The notes under the pieces were generated by a model. That model was not told the DNA's origin, did no database searches, and saw nothing but the letters and a program-made list of their open reading frames with translations. Shown here piece by piece: positions 27,237-37,379 of a stretch of 64,000 nucleotides of DNA. A program made the translations under genes and the position numbers. The DNA comes from Paenibacillaceae bacterium. GTDB lineage: Bacteria > Bacillota > Bacilli > Paenibacillales > NBRC-103111. The stretch lies in the NCBI GenBank assembly GCA_029256185.1, contig JAQSYI010000001.1, positions 372,001-436,000 of the forward strand, given 5' to 3'. How positions within the stretch are numbered: the stretch's first letter is position 1; the number at the start of each line of letters is the position of its first letter.

Positions 27237-27268
27237 GCCAAGAATTAGTATGCTCCGGTCATTTCTAG

Positions 27269-27304
27269 AGCCTGTATCCCGACTTGTCGGGATGCGGGCT
27301 TTTT
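27269..27304 (+). terminator. Intrinsic terminator of the GH42-GH88 operon
   Basis: AGCCTGTATCCCGAC (27269-27283), loop TT and GTCGGGATGCGGGCT (27286-27300) pair along 15 positions with two G-U pairs, followed by TTTT. This is a textbook terminator. Confidence 0.85.
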
Positions 27305-27401
27305 ATATCCCTACGGTCCATTAGCGGAGCCGGGTTCAGCCGCATTCACTTTAGTGCATCCACATTCAAAAAAAATCATGGTGTCAGCAAATGGCATGAA
27401 A

Positions 27402-27468
27402 TATGAAATAAAGCGATTTCATAAGCCAGAAATCGAGTGTTGCTGATGGCGCAGCCCCACTTTATGAT
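27402..27468 (+). promoter_or_regulatory. Operator and promoter of the module 3 transporter
   Basis: A palindrome TATGAAAT (27402-27409) / ATTTCATA (27415-27422) overlaps AAAGCGATTTCATAAGCC (from 27410). That string recurs with few changes before the regulator gene (34919-34940). A promoter follows: TTGCTG (27440-27445), 17 bases, TATGAT (27463-27468). Another GATTTCATAAG lies near 27514. The rest of 27305-27539 shows nothing else. Confidence 0.6.
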
Positions 27469-27539
27469 GTTGGTATCAGAAGGAGCCTTAAGGATGACTT
27501 CTCCTGTACCCAAGATTTCATAAGAAGAGGAGTATGCAA

Positions 27540-28502
27540 ATGAGGCAAGCTCAAAGAAGCATATCGGCCTGGGCCGGCAGGTCTGTATTGCGAAGCAGAG
27601 GGCGACTATTGCGGACGGTCAGGCAAAATATCAGTTTCTATCTGATGATCTCTATCCCGGTTATGTTCTATCTGCTATTCAAGTACTATCCCATGTATGG
27701 GATCGTCATTGCTTTTCAGGACTACAATATTTTCAAGGGTTTTTTTGGGAGCGATTGGGTTGGACTCGACGTGTTCCGGGAAGTTTTCCGCATGGAACAA
27801 TTTTGGAAGGCGTTCAAGAATACGTTGGTGCTAAGTGTGCTGGACCTGGCAGTGGGCTTTCCCGGACCCATTCTGCTTGCACTTATGCTCAATGAGTTAA
27901 AGAATGGATTATTCAAGAAAATAAGCCAATCGTTACTATATCTTCCCCATTTCCTTTCATGGATCATTGTGAGCGGGATGCTATACCAGATTTTATCGGT
28001 AAAGTATGGCATTGTGAATCATCTTATTCAAGCAATAGGAATTCCGGCAATACCGTTCCTGACAAATCCCCAGTGGTGGATTTTCAGCTATGTGGTCTCC
28101 GGAGTATGGCACGGAGCAGGCTGGGGAGCGATTATCTATATGGCCGCCATGTCGGGCATTAACTCTGAGCTGTATGAGGCATCCGAGGTGGATGGTGCGG
28201 GCCGATTGAGACAGATCTGGCATGTGACGCTTCCGGGCATTCGGTCTACCATTGTTATTCTGCTTATTCTGAACATCGGCAATATCCTGCATGTGGGATT
28301 TGAAAGGATCTTCGCATTAACCAACCCTTTGGTTCGGGATAACGCCGAGGTGATTTCCACCTTTGTATACCAGATGGGTGTGCAAAGCGCGCAGTTCAGC
28401 CAAGCAACGGCCGTTGGCTTATTCGAGTCCACCATTGCATTTATCCTGTTAATATCCTCGAATTATATCGCGAAGAGGCTTGGTGAAGAGGGAATCTGGT
28501 AA
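27540..28502 (+). CDS. ABC sugar permease, LplB type (module 3)
   Basis: A 320-residue permease with about six membrane helices after a basic N-terminal tail. It shows the typical YYPMYGIVIAFQDYN segment and the EAA loop EASEVDGAGRLRQIWHVTLP. I chose the ATG at 27540, seven bases after GAGGAG; the ATG at 27534 is too close. It partners with the next gene and with the lipoprotein at 29428. It is followed downstream by two lyase-like enzymes, so a uronate-containing oligosaccharide is the likely cargo. Confidence 0.92.
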   Translation: MRQAQRSISAWAGRSVLRSRGRLLRTVRQNISFYLMISIPVMFYLLFKYYPMYGIVIAFQDYNIFKGFFGSDWVGLDVFREVFRMEQFWKAFKNTLVLSVLDLAVGFPGPILLALMLNELKNGLFKKISQSLLYLPHFLSWIIVSGMLYQILSVKYGIVNHLIQAIGIPAIPFLTNPQWWIFSYVVSGVWHGAGWGAIIYMAAMSGINSELYEASEVDGAGRLRQIWHVTLPGIRSTIVILLILNIGNILHVGFERIFALTNPLVRDNAEVISTFVYQMGVQSAQFSQATAVGLFESTIAFILLISSNYIAKRLGEEGIW

Positions 28503-28520
28503 AGGAGGTGAAAAAAATCA

Positions 28521-29387
28521 TTGAGAACAAATTGGTTGGTTCGTATCGGCAGTACATTGAACATGGCCTTGGTCACGCTGCTGGCATTTCTCTGCCTGTT
28601 TCCATTCATTAACATCCTTGCCGTTTCGCTCAGCTCAGGAGGAGCTATCGTATCAGGGAAAATATTCATGCTGCCGGTGGAGTTCACGGTAGAATCCTAT
28701 CAAAAGATTCTGAACAATGCGGCGATGATCAAATCCCTTGGCTTCAGTGTCTACGTAACCGTGATCTATGTTATCCTTGCTATGCTGGCAAGCGTTCTGC
28801 TGGCATACCCGCTTTCGCGCAAGAGCTTCAAGGGAAGAACGGTATTTTTGTTAATGATCACCTTTACGATGTATTTTAGCGGAGGGCTCATTCCCACATT
28901 TCTGGTGGTTCAGAAGCTGGGGCTTATTAATTCCAGCTGGTCGCTTGTGATCCCTGTGCTGATCAACTCCTTCAACATTATCATCATGAAGAGCTTCTTT
29001 GGCACCATCCCTGAGAGCTTGATGGAAGCAGCCGTTATCGAAGGCGCAGGGGAGTTTACGATCCTGTTTAGAATCGTGCTTCCGCTGTCCAAGGCGATGC
29101 TGGCAACCATCTCCTTATTCTACATGGTATTTCGTTGGAATTCCTATTCAGACGCGCTCTTCTACATTAACGACAACGCAATGTATACCCTGCAGCTAAA
29201 GCTTCGAGAGTTTGTTGCCTTGAGCCAGATGAACTTTGATCCAACCGAGCAGGTGGACAACGCTTTTGTACCGGAGGGACTTAAGGCAGCCAGTATTATC
29301 TTCGCTACTGTCCCGATTCTTCTTGTTTATCCGTTCCTGCAAAAGTATTTTGTCAAAGGTGTCACACTGGGCGCCATTAAAGGCTGA
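28521..29387 (+). CDS. ABC sugar permease, LplC type (module 3)
   Basis: A 288-residue permease with EAA loop EAAVIEGAGEFTILFRIVLP and C-terminus YFVKGVTLGAIKG. It starts with TTG, preceded by AAAGGAGGTG; no in-frame ATG or GTG fits that strong site. The gap to LplB is 18 bases. About six membrane helices are seen. Confidence 0.9.
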   Translation: MRTNWLVRIGSTLNMALVTLLAFLCLFPFINILAVSLSSGGAIVSGKIFMLPVEFTVESYQKILNNAAMIKSLGFSVYVTVIYVILAMLASVLLAYPLSRKSFKGRTVFLLMITFTMYFSGGLIPTFLVVQKLGLINSSWSLVIPVLINSFNIIIMKSFFGTIPESLMEAAVIEGAGEFTILFRIVLPLSKAMLATISLFYMVFRWNSYSDALFYINDNAMYTLQLKLREFVALSQMNFDPTEQVDNAFVPEGLKAASIIFATVPILLVYPFLQKYFVKGVTLGAIKG

Positions 29388-29427
29388 CGCCCTAATCAAT
29401 TCCATATAAACAATGGGGGATGTATAA

Positions 29428-31035
29428 GTGAATATTCGCAAAATGACAACGATTTCAACGGCAGTGGCGCTTGCAGCAACGGTTGCAGCGGGATGCAGCA
29501 AGGATAATGATAGTGGTCCCGGAGCCGCCGCTTCCGCTGAGCCTGACTCCCAGCCCGCCGTTACTTTGACAGTGGAGATTTTTGACCGTGCCAACGCCCC
29601 GGAGGGAGGGGGCAGCATTACCGATAACTATTTATCCAGATGGATCACCGAGAATGTGAAGCAGGATCTGAATATTGATTTGAAGCTGTATCCGGTGCCA
29701 CGGGCCCAGGAGGTGGATAAGCTGAATGTTCTGATGTCCTCGGGAGCGGCTCCGGATATTATCTTTACGTATGACAAGAACGTGTTTTTTAACTATGCCA
29801 AGCAGGGGGGGATCTATGATCTTACTCCGTATGTAGAGCAATTCGGGGCCACGTATAAGCAGGTAGCGGGGGATCGCATCAAGGCGGGGAAATTCGAGGG
29901 CAAGCAGATGGCGCTGGTGGCCGTCTCGGGCAATAGCGCTCTGTGGGGCTCCTTCATCCGCAAGGATTGGCTCGACCAGCTGAATCTGCCCCTCCCGGCA
30001 ACCAGGGATGAATGGTACAACGCTTTGAAAGCGTTTAAGGAGAAGGACCCGGGCGGCGTGGGCAAGGATCTGGTCGCATTCGGCATGTATCCTTCCAATA
30101 ATACGACGCTGGATAATCAATACGGAGCTTCCTCCATTTTGTGGTCCTTCGTGAAAGGGGATACCTCCGAAGAGGATCTGCAAACGCTCCCCTACTTTAT
30201 GCTGCCGGGCTGGAAGGATGGGGTTCGTTTCATTAACAAAATGTACAACGAGGGTCTGATTGATTCCGAATTTGCCGTTGACCAGAACAATACCAAATTA
30301 AAGGCGAATATCTCAACAGGCAAGTTGGGCGCCTTCTCGCAAAATTTCAATTTTCCGTACGCAACCTCGAACGGTTTGTTGAATGATACATTGGGAAAAA
30401 ATGTGCCAGGCGCCCAAATGGTTCCTGTCGATCCATTCCAAAATGATCAGGGCAAATACCCGAAGGTATCCAATCCGCTGTATGGCATGTATATTATGGT
30501 TCCGAAGACAAGCAAGAATCCTGAGGCTGCAGTTAAATACCTGAACTGGCTGGCTGACCAGGAGCATGCCAAGTATATTACAAGCGGCAAGGAGGGCGAG
30601 CATTATAAGGTTGTTGACGGGGTCAATACCGTTATAGACGCCAAGAAAAATGGGATGGAGCTTTGGACAAGCGGAGACATGAATCTGATCAGCTGGCTTC
30701 GCCCGATAGAGGATATTCAGAAATCGGCGTTGATTAGCCCAAGTCTGGGGAAAAGCGCTCCATTATATGTAGAATCGATGAACATGGCCCTTAAGGACGG
30801 AATCATTGATTATACAAGATCTCCGGTATTCGACCGCCCCATTGCCAGCATTCAGAAGTACAAGGCCAACCTGGACAAAATTTATCTGGATGGGCTGCTG
30901 AAGGCCATTATGTGCAAGGCGGAGGACTTCGACAAAATGTACGAGGCCATGGCTCAGGAATATATGAAGAATGGCGGCCAAGAAATACTTAATGAGCAAA
31001 AAGAGGTATATCGGGCCATGCACGCCGGGAAATAA
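29428..31035 (+). CDS. Sugar-binding lipoprotein, LplA type (module 3)
   Basis: A 535-residue binding protein with lipobox VAAGC (Cys23) followed by an Asp/Ser/Ala-rich linker. The start is GTG at 29428 after GGGGGA; an ATG five codons later would leave a short signal. It lies 40 bases after LplC and ahead of the secreted lyase gene. The order permease-permease-binding protein is the same as in module 1. Confidence 0.9.
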   Translation: MNIRKMTTISTAVALAATVAAGCSKDNDSGPGAAASAEPDSQPAVTLTVEIFDRANAPEGGGSITDNYLSRWITENVKQDLNIDLKLYPVPRAQEVDKLNVLMSSGAAPDIIFTYDKNVFFNYAKQGGIYDLTPYVEQFGATYKQVAGDRIKAGKFEGKQMALVAVSGNSALWGSFIRKDWLDQLNLPLPATRDEWYNALKAFKEKDPGGVGKDLVAFGMYPSNNTTLDNQYGASSILWSFVKGDTSEEDLQTLPYFMLPGWKDGVRFINKMYNEGLIDSEFAVDQNNTKLKANISTGKLGAFSQNFNFPYATSNGLLNDTLGKNVPGAQMVPVDPFQNDQGKYPKVSNPLYGMYIMVPKTSKNPEAAVKYLNWLADQEHAKYITSGKEGEHYKVVDGVNTVIDAKKNGMELWTSGDMNLISWLRPIEDIQKSALISPSLGKSAPLYVESMNMALKDGIIDYTRSPVFDRPIASIQKYKANLDKIYLDGLLKAIMCKAEDFDKMYEAMAQEYMKNGGQEILNEQKEVYRAMHAGK

Positions 31036-31043
31036 GCTATTGT

Positions 31044-31077
31044 CCGCCGCTTGGACCGCATGGCCAAGCGGCGGTTT
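31044..31077 (+). terminator. Stem-loop after the module 3 binding protein
   Basis: CCGCCGCTTGG (31044-31054) and CCAAGCGGCGG (31064-31074) form a perfect 11-base stem followed by TTTC. It may stop most transcripts before the lyase gene or allow read-through into it. Confidence 0.6.
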
Positions 31078-31256
31078 CACCCCTCGGGGACAAAGGCTTG
31101 ACGGCGTCCTTTGCTGCTGACGCGTTTGCCAGAAGTGGAGCCGTCTCCTGTTGAAGCTGACATCCGCGGCGCATTACCCGCTTTTCCGGTTGGACTGGAG
31201 CAGTCCGGCATCTGTGCGGCTTGGATTGATCTTGAATATATAACGGAGGGGAAACG

Positions 31257-34200
31257 ATGGTATTTACGAATGTTAGGCAAAGAGGTGTTGTGTGGGTTTT
31301 AATGGCGGCGCTGCTGTTTTATGCGTTGCTGGCAATTGCTGCACCCGGTCTGGCGCAGGCGACAGCCTTCCTTGTGAATGAGGATTACAATTCCTTGGCA
31401 ACCGGCAGTCCGCTTACGGGCTGGACGTACTCATCAGGAGGCAGCGCCACCATCGAGGAGCTTCCCAGTGCATCGAACAAAAGCGTGAAAATCGACAAGG
31501 GCAGCGCCAATCTGACCTTGGATAAGACCATCCTGCCGGCTATGAGTGGAAAAAATGCAATCATAGAAATAAGGTTCCTCACAAATGACGCCATTAATAG
31601 TAAATTCAATATCAACTTGTTAGGCAGATCGGAAGATGCTGTCAACCCTGCGAATGTGAATTTCATGACTCTCAAAATCAGCGGCGGCACGCTTACCTAC
31701 TACGATGAGAATCAAAAGGCGCTTTCGCTCTCGGGTTTCACAGTACATAACCAAACCTGGTACACCATTAAGCTCAAGGTGAATACGGATTACGATGTCA
31801 TATCCTACTATGTGGACGACACTCTGCTGGTTACGGATCATACCAAGCGGCCCATAGCCAATCTGTCAACCATTCGCTTGGAGCAGCAAGCTTCTGTGAG
31901 CGCATACATCGATGATGTAAGGGCTTATCAGGATCTGGCGGCCAGTGACAGCTCCGGCTTGTTTGCAAGTATGGAGAAGGTAAGGGCAGCGTTGGGTCTG
32001 ACGGGCCAAACTCAGGAAGAAAAGGATATTCTGAGTGCAGAATTAGCCGAAGCCGTTGAGGTTTATAACAACCCCTATCTATCCCAGTCGGATTATGACC
32101 AGGCGGAGAGCAGCCTGAATGAAGCGCTGAGTCTGTTCCTGGGAGTGCCCCCAGTAGTTACCGATGTGGCAATTACCGGAACGCCCAAGACAGGCCTCCC
32201 GCTGCAATCAAGCTATGTCTATGACGCAGCCAACAGCAGACCGGAAGGGAAAACGAAATACAGGTGGCTGCAAAGCGGCTCGGCCAATGGCGGATTTCAT
32301 ATTATTCCAGGCGCGGTCAATGCCGGGCTTATCCCGGACGATCAGCTGGTCGGACAGTATGTGAGGCTGGAGGTTACGCCGGTGGACTCGGCGGGAACAG
32401 CGGGTGAAGCAACAGCCAGCGCTGTTATTGGACCGGTCTTGCCAGGCGATTACCAGATTGGAGACATACGGGTCAGTGATCTGTATGGGAATCCGGTGCT
32501 TCATCTGGAAGGGATGGACAGCGTCCAGGTTCAGGTCTATGCAAGCTTCGAATCCATTGTACAGGAATCCGGGCCTGTGGCATTAATCGTTGAACTGTTC
32601 AATGGCGATAATAAGACGGTTGCTTCCGTTCTTACAGAGTCCGGTATTACGTCCGGGAGCACCATCTTGCTTACGGCGCAGCTTGAACTGCCTGCCGATT
32701 TAACCAGACATTATGTGTTGGTATCTGTCGTGGATACGACTGATAGGATGTCGCCGCTAATGGCGCCTTACCGGTTTCCACAACTAGATGCGCTTACAAC
32801 CAGTGTTCACCCCCAGCTGTTCCTGACCCGGAGCAAGGTGGATGAACTTAAGAATCTGATTGTTACGGATCAGCGGTATATGGAATATTGGGCTCAGGTC
32901 AAGGGAATAGCGGATTCCGCAGGCAATCCTCCGCCTTATACGGCAGACAAGGGAGAACAACTGTGGCTCAGAGATGTGGGTAACAAGCTGCCCTTCTTTG
33001 CAATGGCTTACTTGCTGACAGAGGAGCAGGCTTATCTGGATAAAGCGGAGAAGTGGGCGCTCGCGGCCTGCGGCTATGCGACTTGGGGGAATTCCTCCAA
33101 TAAAGAATACACCGACCTGCCGGCAGGACATCTGCATAAGGGCTTGGCCCTTGTTTATGACTGGCTCTACGATGAGCTTAGCGATGCAACCAAGCGTGTT
33201 ATCCTGGATACATTGGCAGTACGGGGAGCCTCCCTCTACGAAGCGCTGACAGACGATACTGCAGTGGATAGCTGGAATAAGGCGTATCTGCAAAATCATC
33301 TGTGGGTGAAGTCAACCGGATTGGCGATCTCCAGCCTGGCGATCGGAAGCGACTATAAGCCCGCTCAAGCGTGGTTCGATGCAGTATTAAGCAAGTACTA
33401 CCACACGATGGATGCCCTCGGGGACGATGGGGCCAATATTGAAGGCCCCGGCTATGCCCAATACGGGCTGGATTATATGCTGAAATTTATGGTTTTGAGC
33501 AAGGAGCTATTCGGTATTGATTTGTTTGAAGACCATCCTTGGTTTGAGAATCAGTCCAGCTTCTTCATCAACTTCATGCTTCCCAAGGATTATTGGACGA
33601 AAAGCGAGAACATCATGGATTTCGCCGACAGTCCCAGGTATAACTGGTATGGTCCCGACCATCTGCTCAATAAGCTGGCCAGCGAGTATAATGACGGTTA
33701 TGCACAATGGCTGGCTGATGAAATTCATGAGCAGAGGATCGAGGATGCAGCATCGGACGGCTGGATCAATCTGTTGTGGTACAACAAGGATATCGTTGCA
33801 CAGCATGCTAACCAGCTGCCTGCTTTTAAGCATTTCACCGATCTGGATATGATCACAGCCCGCTCCGGCTGGGATGGCAACGAATCCCTGGTATTCTTCA
33901 AGAGCGGCGCTGCGTTAGGCAAATACGCCACAGATAAGTTCAGCTATGACAGCAGTCAGCCCAACTATATCTCCAAAGCAACAGGCGGGCATATTCATCC
34001 TGATGCGAATGCCTTTGCAATCTTCGGAGAAGGAGAATTCCTCATTCCCAACGGCGGATATAATTACAGAAGAACCGATTATGAGAACACGCTGTTAGTG
34101 AACGGGCAAGGGCAGCGGGGGCAGGCTAACAGCATGAACTGGTTTGATCATTCCGCCGAATTGGCCGACAAGCTGCATCCTGAGATTATTAAGGCGGTAT

Positions 34201-34712
34201 CCACGGAGCAAATGGATTATATGGTGGGGGATGCTGCAGCCTCCTATGCAGAGCTGACAAGGTTCCAGCGGCATCTGGTGTACCTGAAGCCGAATGTGCT
34301 GCTTGTCATAGATGATATCAACGCCAATCAGGTTAATGATCTGAAGCTGCTGTTCCATGCCGAACAGACATCAGAGCGAGTGACTCGCGAAGCGGGTGGG
34401 GCATATCTGGTCGCTGGCGACCGATCGCTGTTAAGAGTGGATGTTCTGACTCCGGAGGATGTGACCGTTAACGGGGCGGATATGGATATTCTGAACAGAA
34501 GCGGGGTCGTTGCCGACAAGAAATTCACGGTAAGTGTTGGCAGCAGCTCGGCAGCATTGAGAAACGTAACCGCCTTCTCCTGGTCCGGCTTGCAGGAGGT
34601 TCCCGTTGAAGCAAGTATGGTAAAGGCCGGGGAGGTGTGGACGATTACAGCGGGGGATACCAGCATTGTCCTGGATTGGTCTTCCGGCGAACTGCTTGTG
34701 AACGTCCAATGA
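31257..34712 (+). CDS. Secreted heparinase II/III-like polysaccharide lyase with N-terminal accessory domains
   Basis: A 1151-residue exported protein with a signal peptide of about 35 residues (LLAIAAPGLAQA). A LamG-like jelly roll follows to about 225, then a helical FIVAR-like stretch (about 235-290) and Ig-like domains (about 295-510). Next are an alpha/alpha-toroid (from HPQLFLTRSKVDEL, about 520-850) and a heparinase II/III-type beta-sandwich with GGHIHPDANAFAIFGEGEFL. It should cleave an acidic polysaccharide by beta-elimination outside the cell. GGAGGGG is six bases before the ATG. The exact PL family (PL12/PL21-like or DUF4962-type) cannot be fixed by eye. Confidence 0.82.
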   Translation: MVFTNVRQRGVVWVLMAALLFYALLAIAAPGLAQATAFLVNEDYNSLATGSPLTGWTYSSGGSATIEELPSASNKSVKIDKGSANLTLDKTILPAMSGKNAIIEIRFLTNDAINSKFNINLLGRSEDAVNPANVNFMTLKISGGTLTYYDENQKALSLSGFTVHNQTWYTIKLKVNTDYDVISYYVDDTLLVTDHTKRPIANLSTIRLEQQASVSAYIDDVRAYQDLAASDSSGLFASMEKVRAALGLTGQTQEEKDILSAELAEAVEVYNNPYLSQSDYDQAESSLNEALSLFLGVPPVVTDVAITGTPKTGLPLQSSYVYDAANSRPEGKTKYRWLQSGSANGGFHIIPGAVNAGLIPDDQLVGQYVRLEVTPVDSAGTAGEATASAVIGPVLPGDYQIGDIRVSDLYGNPVLHLEGMDSVQVQVYASFESIVQESGPVALIVELFNGDNKTVASVLTESGITSGSTILLTAQLELPADLTRHYVLVSVVDTTDRMSPLMAPYRFPQLDALTTSVHPQLFLTRSKVDELKNLIVTDQRYMEYWAQVKGIADSAGNPPPYTADKGEQLWLRDVGNKLPFFAMAYLLTEEQAYLDKAEKWALAACGYATWGNSSNKEYTDLPAGHLHKGLALVYDWLYDELSDATKRVILDTLAVRGASLYEALTDDTAVDSWNKAYLQNHLWVKSTGLAISSLAIGSDYKPAQAWFDAVLSKYYHTMDALGDDGANIEGPGYAQYGLDYMLKFMVLSKELFGIDLFEDHPWFENQSSFFINFMLPKDYWTKSENIMDFADSPRYNWYGPDHLLNKLASEYNDGYAQWLADEIHEQRIEDAASDGWINLLWYNKDIVAQHANQLPAFKHFTDLDMITARSGWDGNESLVFFKSGAALGKYATDKFSYDSSQPNYISKATGGHIHPDANAFAIFGEGEFLIPNGGYNYRRTDYENTLLVNGQGQRGQANSMNWFDHSAELADKLHPEIIKAVSTEQMDYMVGDAAASYAELTRFQRHLVYLKPNVLLVIDDINANQVNDLKLLFHAEQTSERVTREAGGAYLVAGDRSLLRVDVLTPEDVTVNGADMDILNRSGVVADKKFTVSVGSSSAALRNVTAFSWSGLQEVPVEASMVKAGEVWTITAGDTSIVLDWSSGELLVNVQ

Positions 34713-34790
34713 GCAAAACTCTGATTGTTTCTATTGCGCGCTGCAGGGCTGTAAGGAATCTAAGCCTTCTGGTGTGGTAAATGAAGGAGC

Positions 34791-34843
34791 GGGCTGGACG
34801 GACTGGGAATTCTAATCCGTACAGCCCTTTACTTGCTTTTTTG
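34791..34843 (+). terminator. Terminator after the secreted lyase gene
   Basis: GGGCTGGACGGA (34791-34802) pairs with TCCGTACAGCCC (34816-34827) with one mismatch, followed by TTTACTTGCTTTTTT. Confidence 0.7.
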
Positions 34844-34916
34844 GAGCCAGGGCTATTAATTTCTGGCATGATATTTAAAAAAGCGCATGACGTGTATGCC
34901 TGCCGGATAAGAAGCG

Positions 34917-34940
34917 TGAAAGCGAATTCATAAGCAATAA
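34917..34940 (+). promoter_or_regulatory. Candidate operator/cre before the module 3 regulator
   Basis: TGAAAGCGAATTCA (34917-34930) fits the CcpA cre consensus core TGNAANCGNWNNCW. It overlaps AAAGCGAATTCATAAGCAA (from 34919), which matches the element before the module 3 permeases at 19 of 22 positions. It could be a cre, an autoregulatory operator, or both. Confidence 0.5.
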
Positions 34941-35027
34941 ACTAAGGGTTGCCGTCTGCGAAGGCTTGCTTTTAATATGGGATTATCAGAGAATGAGTTC
35001 ATGAATCAATCTTTGAGGGGTTGAATT

Positions 35028-37349
35028 ATGATTGGTAAAAGCAAGCTCCTGACGAGGACCTTCTCCATCTTCACCTTGCTGCTGATATCAACCTTCTTAT
35101 GTATTGTTATGATTTATGATTACAATATCAATCAGTATGCCGAGAAGGAAATCTCCATTTCAGCAACCGGCAAGCTCAAGATTATTCGCGGGATTAACGA
35201 ACTATTGGTGGATTTTATCGGCAAGGATGCGTTGAAGCTGTCCCTAAATTCGAATATGTACAAGCTTTACGATGCGATAAGCCAGCCGCAGGACGGGGAG
35301 TTGATGACCCGCGTGCTTCTCTTGAGGGATGTCATTGAGACACTGAACAAAACAGAGTCCATCAGTGATATTGTTCAGTCCGTCTATCTCTATATGGAGG
35401 ATGCCAATTATATCATTTCCACCAACTATGGCGCTTCGCACACCGATGATTTTATCGATACCAGCTGGCTCGTTCAGTACAAGGCGGCCGATAATGCGGA
35501 GTGGCTGCCCAGCCGAATCCCCACCAATGCCGTGCAGATTCCAAGAGCAAGCCAAGAGGCCGGATCGCCCATGGATTATGTAACCAGCTTCCTGTTCCCG
35601 CTCAACAACTATACCACGCAGCTGAGAGGCGCCATCTTAATTAATTTGAGTGAGAAAAAGCTAAGCCGGATGATCAACAGCAATAGTGAAAATGAGGGGC
35701 AAATCTATATTATTGACCGGAGCGGGGTAGTCATTTCCCATCCCAATCCCCAATTGATCGGCCAGAATCTGTCCAACCAGCCTGTCATATCCCAGATACT
35801 GGAGAGTGACCGGACCGAGGGCTACTTCACTGAAAAAAGCGGCAAGGACAGGAGCTTGATTAGCTACTACAAATCGGATGTGAACAATTGGCTCTACATC
35901 GGAACGCATTCACTGGATTTTCTCGCATTGAAGGCCAAGGAGCTGAGGACCAGCCTGCTGTATCTGTTCGGCATGCTGCTGGTGCTGGAGGTTGCGGTGA
36001 TCTACTTGATCCTGAAGAGGCTTTACAGCCCCGTGAGGCAGCTAGTACAGAGCCTGAAGGATGCCTCCAAGGTGAATCTTAATTACAGCGGGAATGAATT
36101 TGTGATATTATCCAGGGCCTTCGAGGAAATTACCAAGCAGGAGGAGCAGCTATTCAGCGCGATTGAGAAGAATAAGCAGACGATGCGCGATCAAGCGCTG
36201 AAGGGAATTTTGTCAGGCAAGCAGCAGCCCGAATTGGCGGAATTAAGGCTGATGAATATTTCTCTCTCCGGCTCCCGTTTTGTATGCGTTCTCTTGGCCA
36301 TTGACCGCTATGAGAGGTTCCGGAATGCCTTTGCCTCCAATCATCAATCGTATCTGAAGTCCGCAATCCTCAAAATGTTTTGTGATGCTGTTCAAGAGCC
36401 GCTGGAAAGTACAGGCGTTATTCTGGACGGGGGACGCATTGCTCTGATCCTTAGCGTTCACTCCATCCCCATGACCCAGCTCCGGACTGATCTGCAATCC
36501 ATCGCCAACAGCCTGCAGCAGGAAATCAGCCAGCTTATGGACATCACCATTACCGTTGCGCATGGGAACATCCATGAAGGATGGACTGGGATTGAGGCTT
36601 CTTACAAGGAGGCTGCTGCCGCGGCAAGGAAACGGCTGCTGGCGGGCTGGAACTCCATTCTCTGGTATGAAGAGAAGAATGCGCCCCTCCCCAAGGCCTA
36701 CTATCCTGTGATGAAAGAGAATGCCATCTTCAACCAGCTCCAGACGGCTTCAATGGAAGGTGTAGAAAAAGCCATAAACGAGCTTATCGCCGAGCTTCGC
36801 AAAATGTCCCATTTGTCAGTGGATCATATTTATTTAATCCTGAACCAGTTTATTGCGGCAACCATCAAATACGCTTCAGATGCCAGCATGAATGTGTCCG
36901 AGCTGGAAATCAAAGCGAATACGCATATTTATCAGCAGCTGCTGGACTATGAGACGCTGGACGAGATCAACCAATGGTTTATCTTCCTGTTCGGCAAGCT
37001 GCATGAGCATATCCATGCCAACAAACTGGAGAAAACGGATTATATGAGCTCGGTCATGCTCTATATTAACCAAAACTACCGCTCGGACATCGATCTTGCC
37101 GAATTGGCGGATAAAATGGGGGTCAGCTACTCCCAGCTGCGCAGAAGATTTCAAAGTGAAACAGGGGAAAACATGCTTGTTTATATTAACAAGCTTCGTA
37201 TAGCCGAGGCCAAGGAGCTGCTATGCCAGAAATCGATCCCGATCATTCAAATTGCCTTGAAGCTTGGGTACAATAATGAGCAAAGCTTCAACCGGTTCTT
37301 CAAGAAATTCGAGGGAATCACGCCTGGCGAGTATCGGAGGGTGAAATAG
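35028..37349 (+). CDS. Membrane-bound AraC-family regulator with extracellular sensor (module 3)
   Basis: A 773-residue protein of the same plan as those at 3733 and 55793. The N-terminal helix covers about 10-32 and an extracytoplasmic Cache-like domain follows (with VVISHPNPQLIGQNLSNQP). The second helix is near 305-330, then a GGDEF-like region whose motif has decayed (DGGRIALIL), then an AraC double helix-turn-helix from about 670 (DIDLAELADKMGVSYSQLRR). TGAGGGG precedes the ATG. It lies inside the lyase cluster and should control the module 3 operon. No kinase or receiver domain is present. Confidence 0.88.
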   Translation: MIGKSKLLTRTFSIFTLLLISTFLCIVMIYDYNINQYAEKEISISATGKLKIIRGINELLVDFIGKDALKLSLNSNMYKLYDAISQPQDGELMTRVLLLRDVIETLNKTESISDIVQSVYLYMEDANYIISTNYGASHTDDFIDTSWLVQYKAADNAEWLPSRIPTNAVQIPRASQEAGSPMDYVTSFLFPLNNYTTQLRGAILINLSEKKLSRMINSNSENEGQIYIIDRSGVVISHPNPQLIGQNLSNQPVISQILESDRTEGYFTEKSGKDRSLISYYKSDVNNWLYIGTHSLDFLALKAKELRTSLLYLFGMLLVLEVAVIYLILKRLYSPVRQLVQSLKDASKVNLNYSGNEFVILSRAFEEITKQEEQLFSAIEKNKQTMRDQALKGILSGKQQPELAELRLMNISLSGSRFVCVLLAIDRYERFRNAFASNHQSYLKSAILKMFCDAVQEPLESTGVILDGGRIALILSVHSIPMTQLRTDLQSIANSLQQEISQLMDITITVAHGNIHEGWTGIEASYKEAAAAARKRLLAGWNSILWYEEKNAPLPKAYYPVMKENAIFNQLQTASMEGVEKAINELIAELRKMSHLSVDHIYLILNQFIAATIKYASDASMNVSELEIKANTHIYQQLLDYETLDEINQWFIFLFGKLHEHIHANKLEKTDYMSSVMLYINQNYRSDIDLAELADKMGVSYSQLRRRFQSETGENMLVYINKLRIAEAKELLCQKSIPIIQIALKLGYNNEQSFNRFFKKFEGITPGEYRRVK

Positions 37350-37379
37350 GATTCCAATTGACACTCTGGAGGGAACATC

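Noticed and set aside
30005..30035. cre-like TGAAAGCGTTTAAG inside a binding-protein gene
   Set aside because: It misses the conserved C near the 3' side and lies within coding sequence without promoter context.
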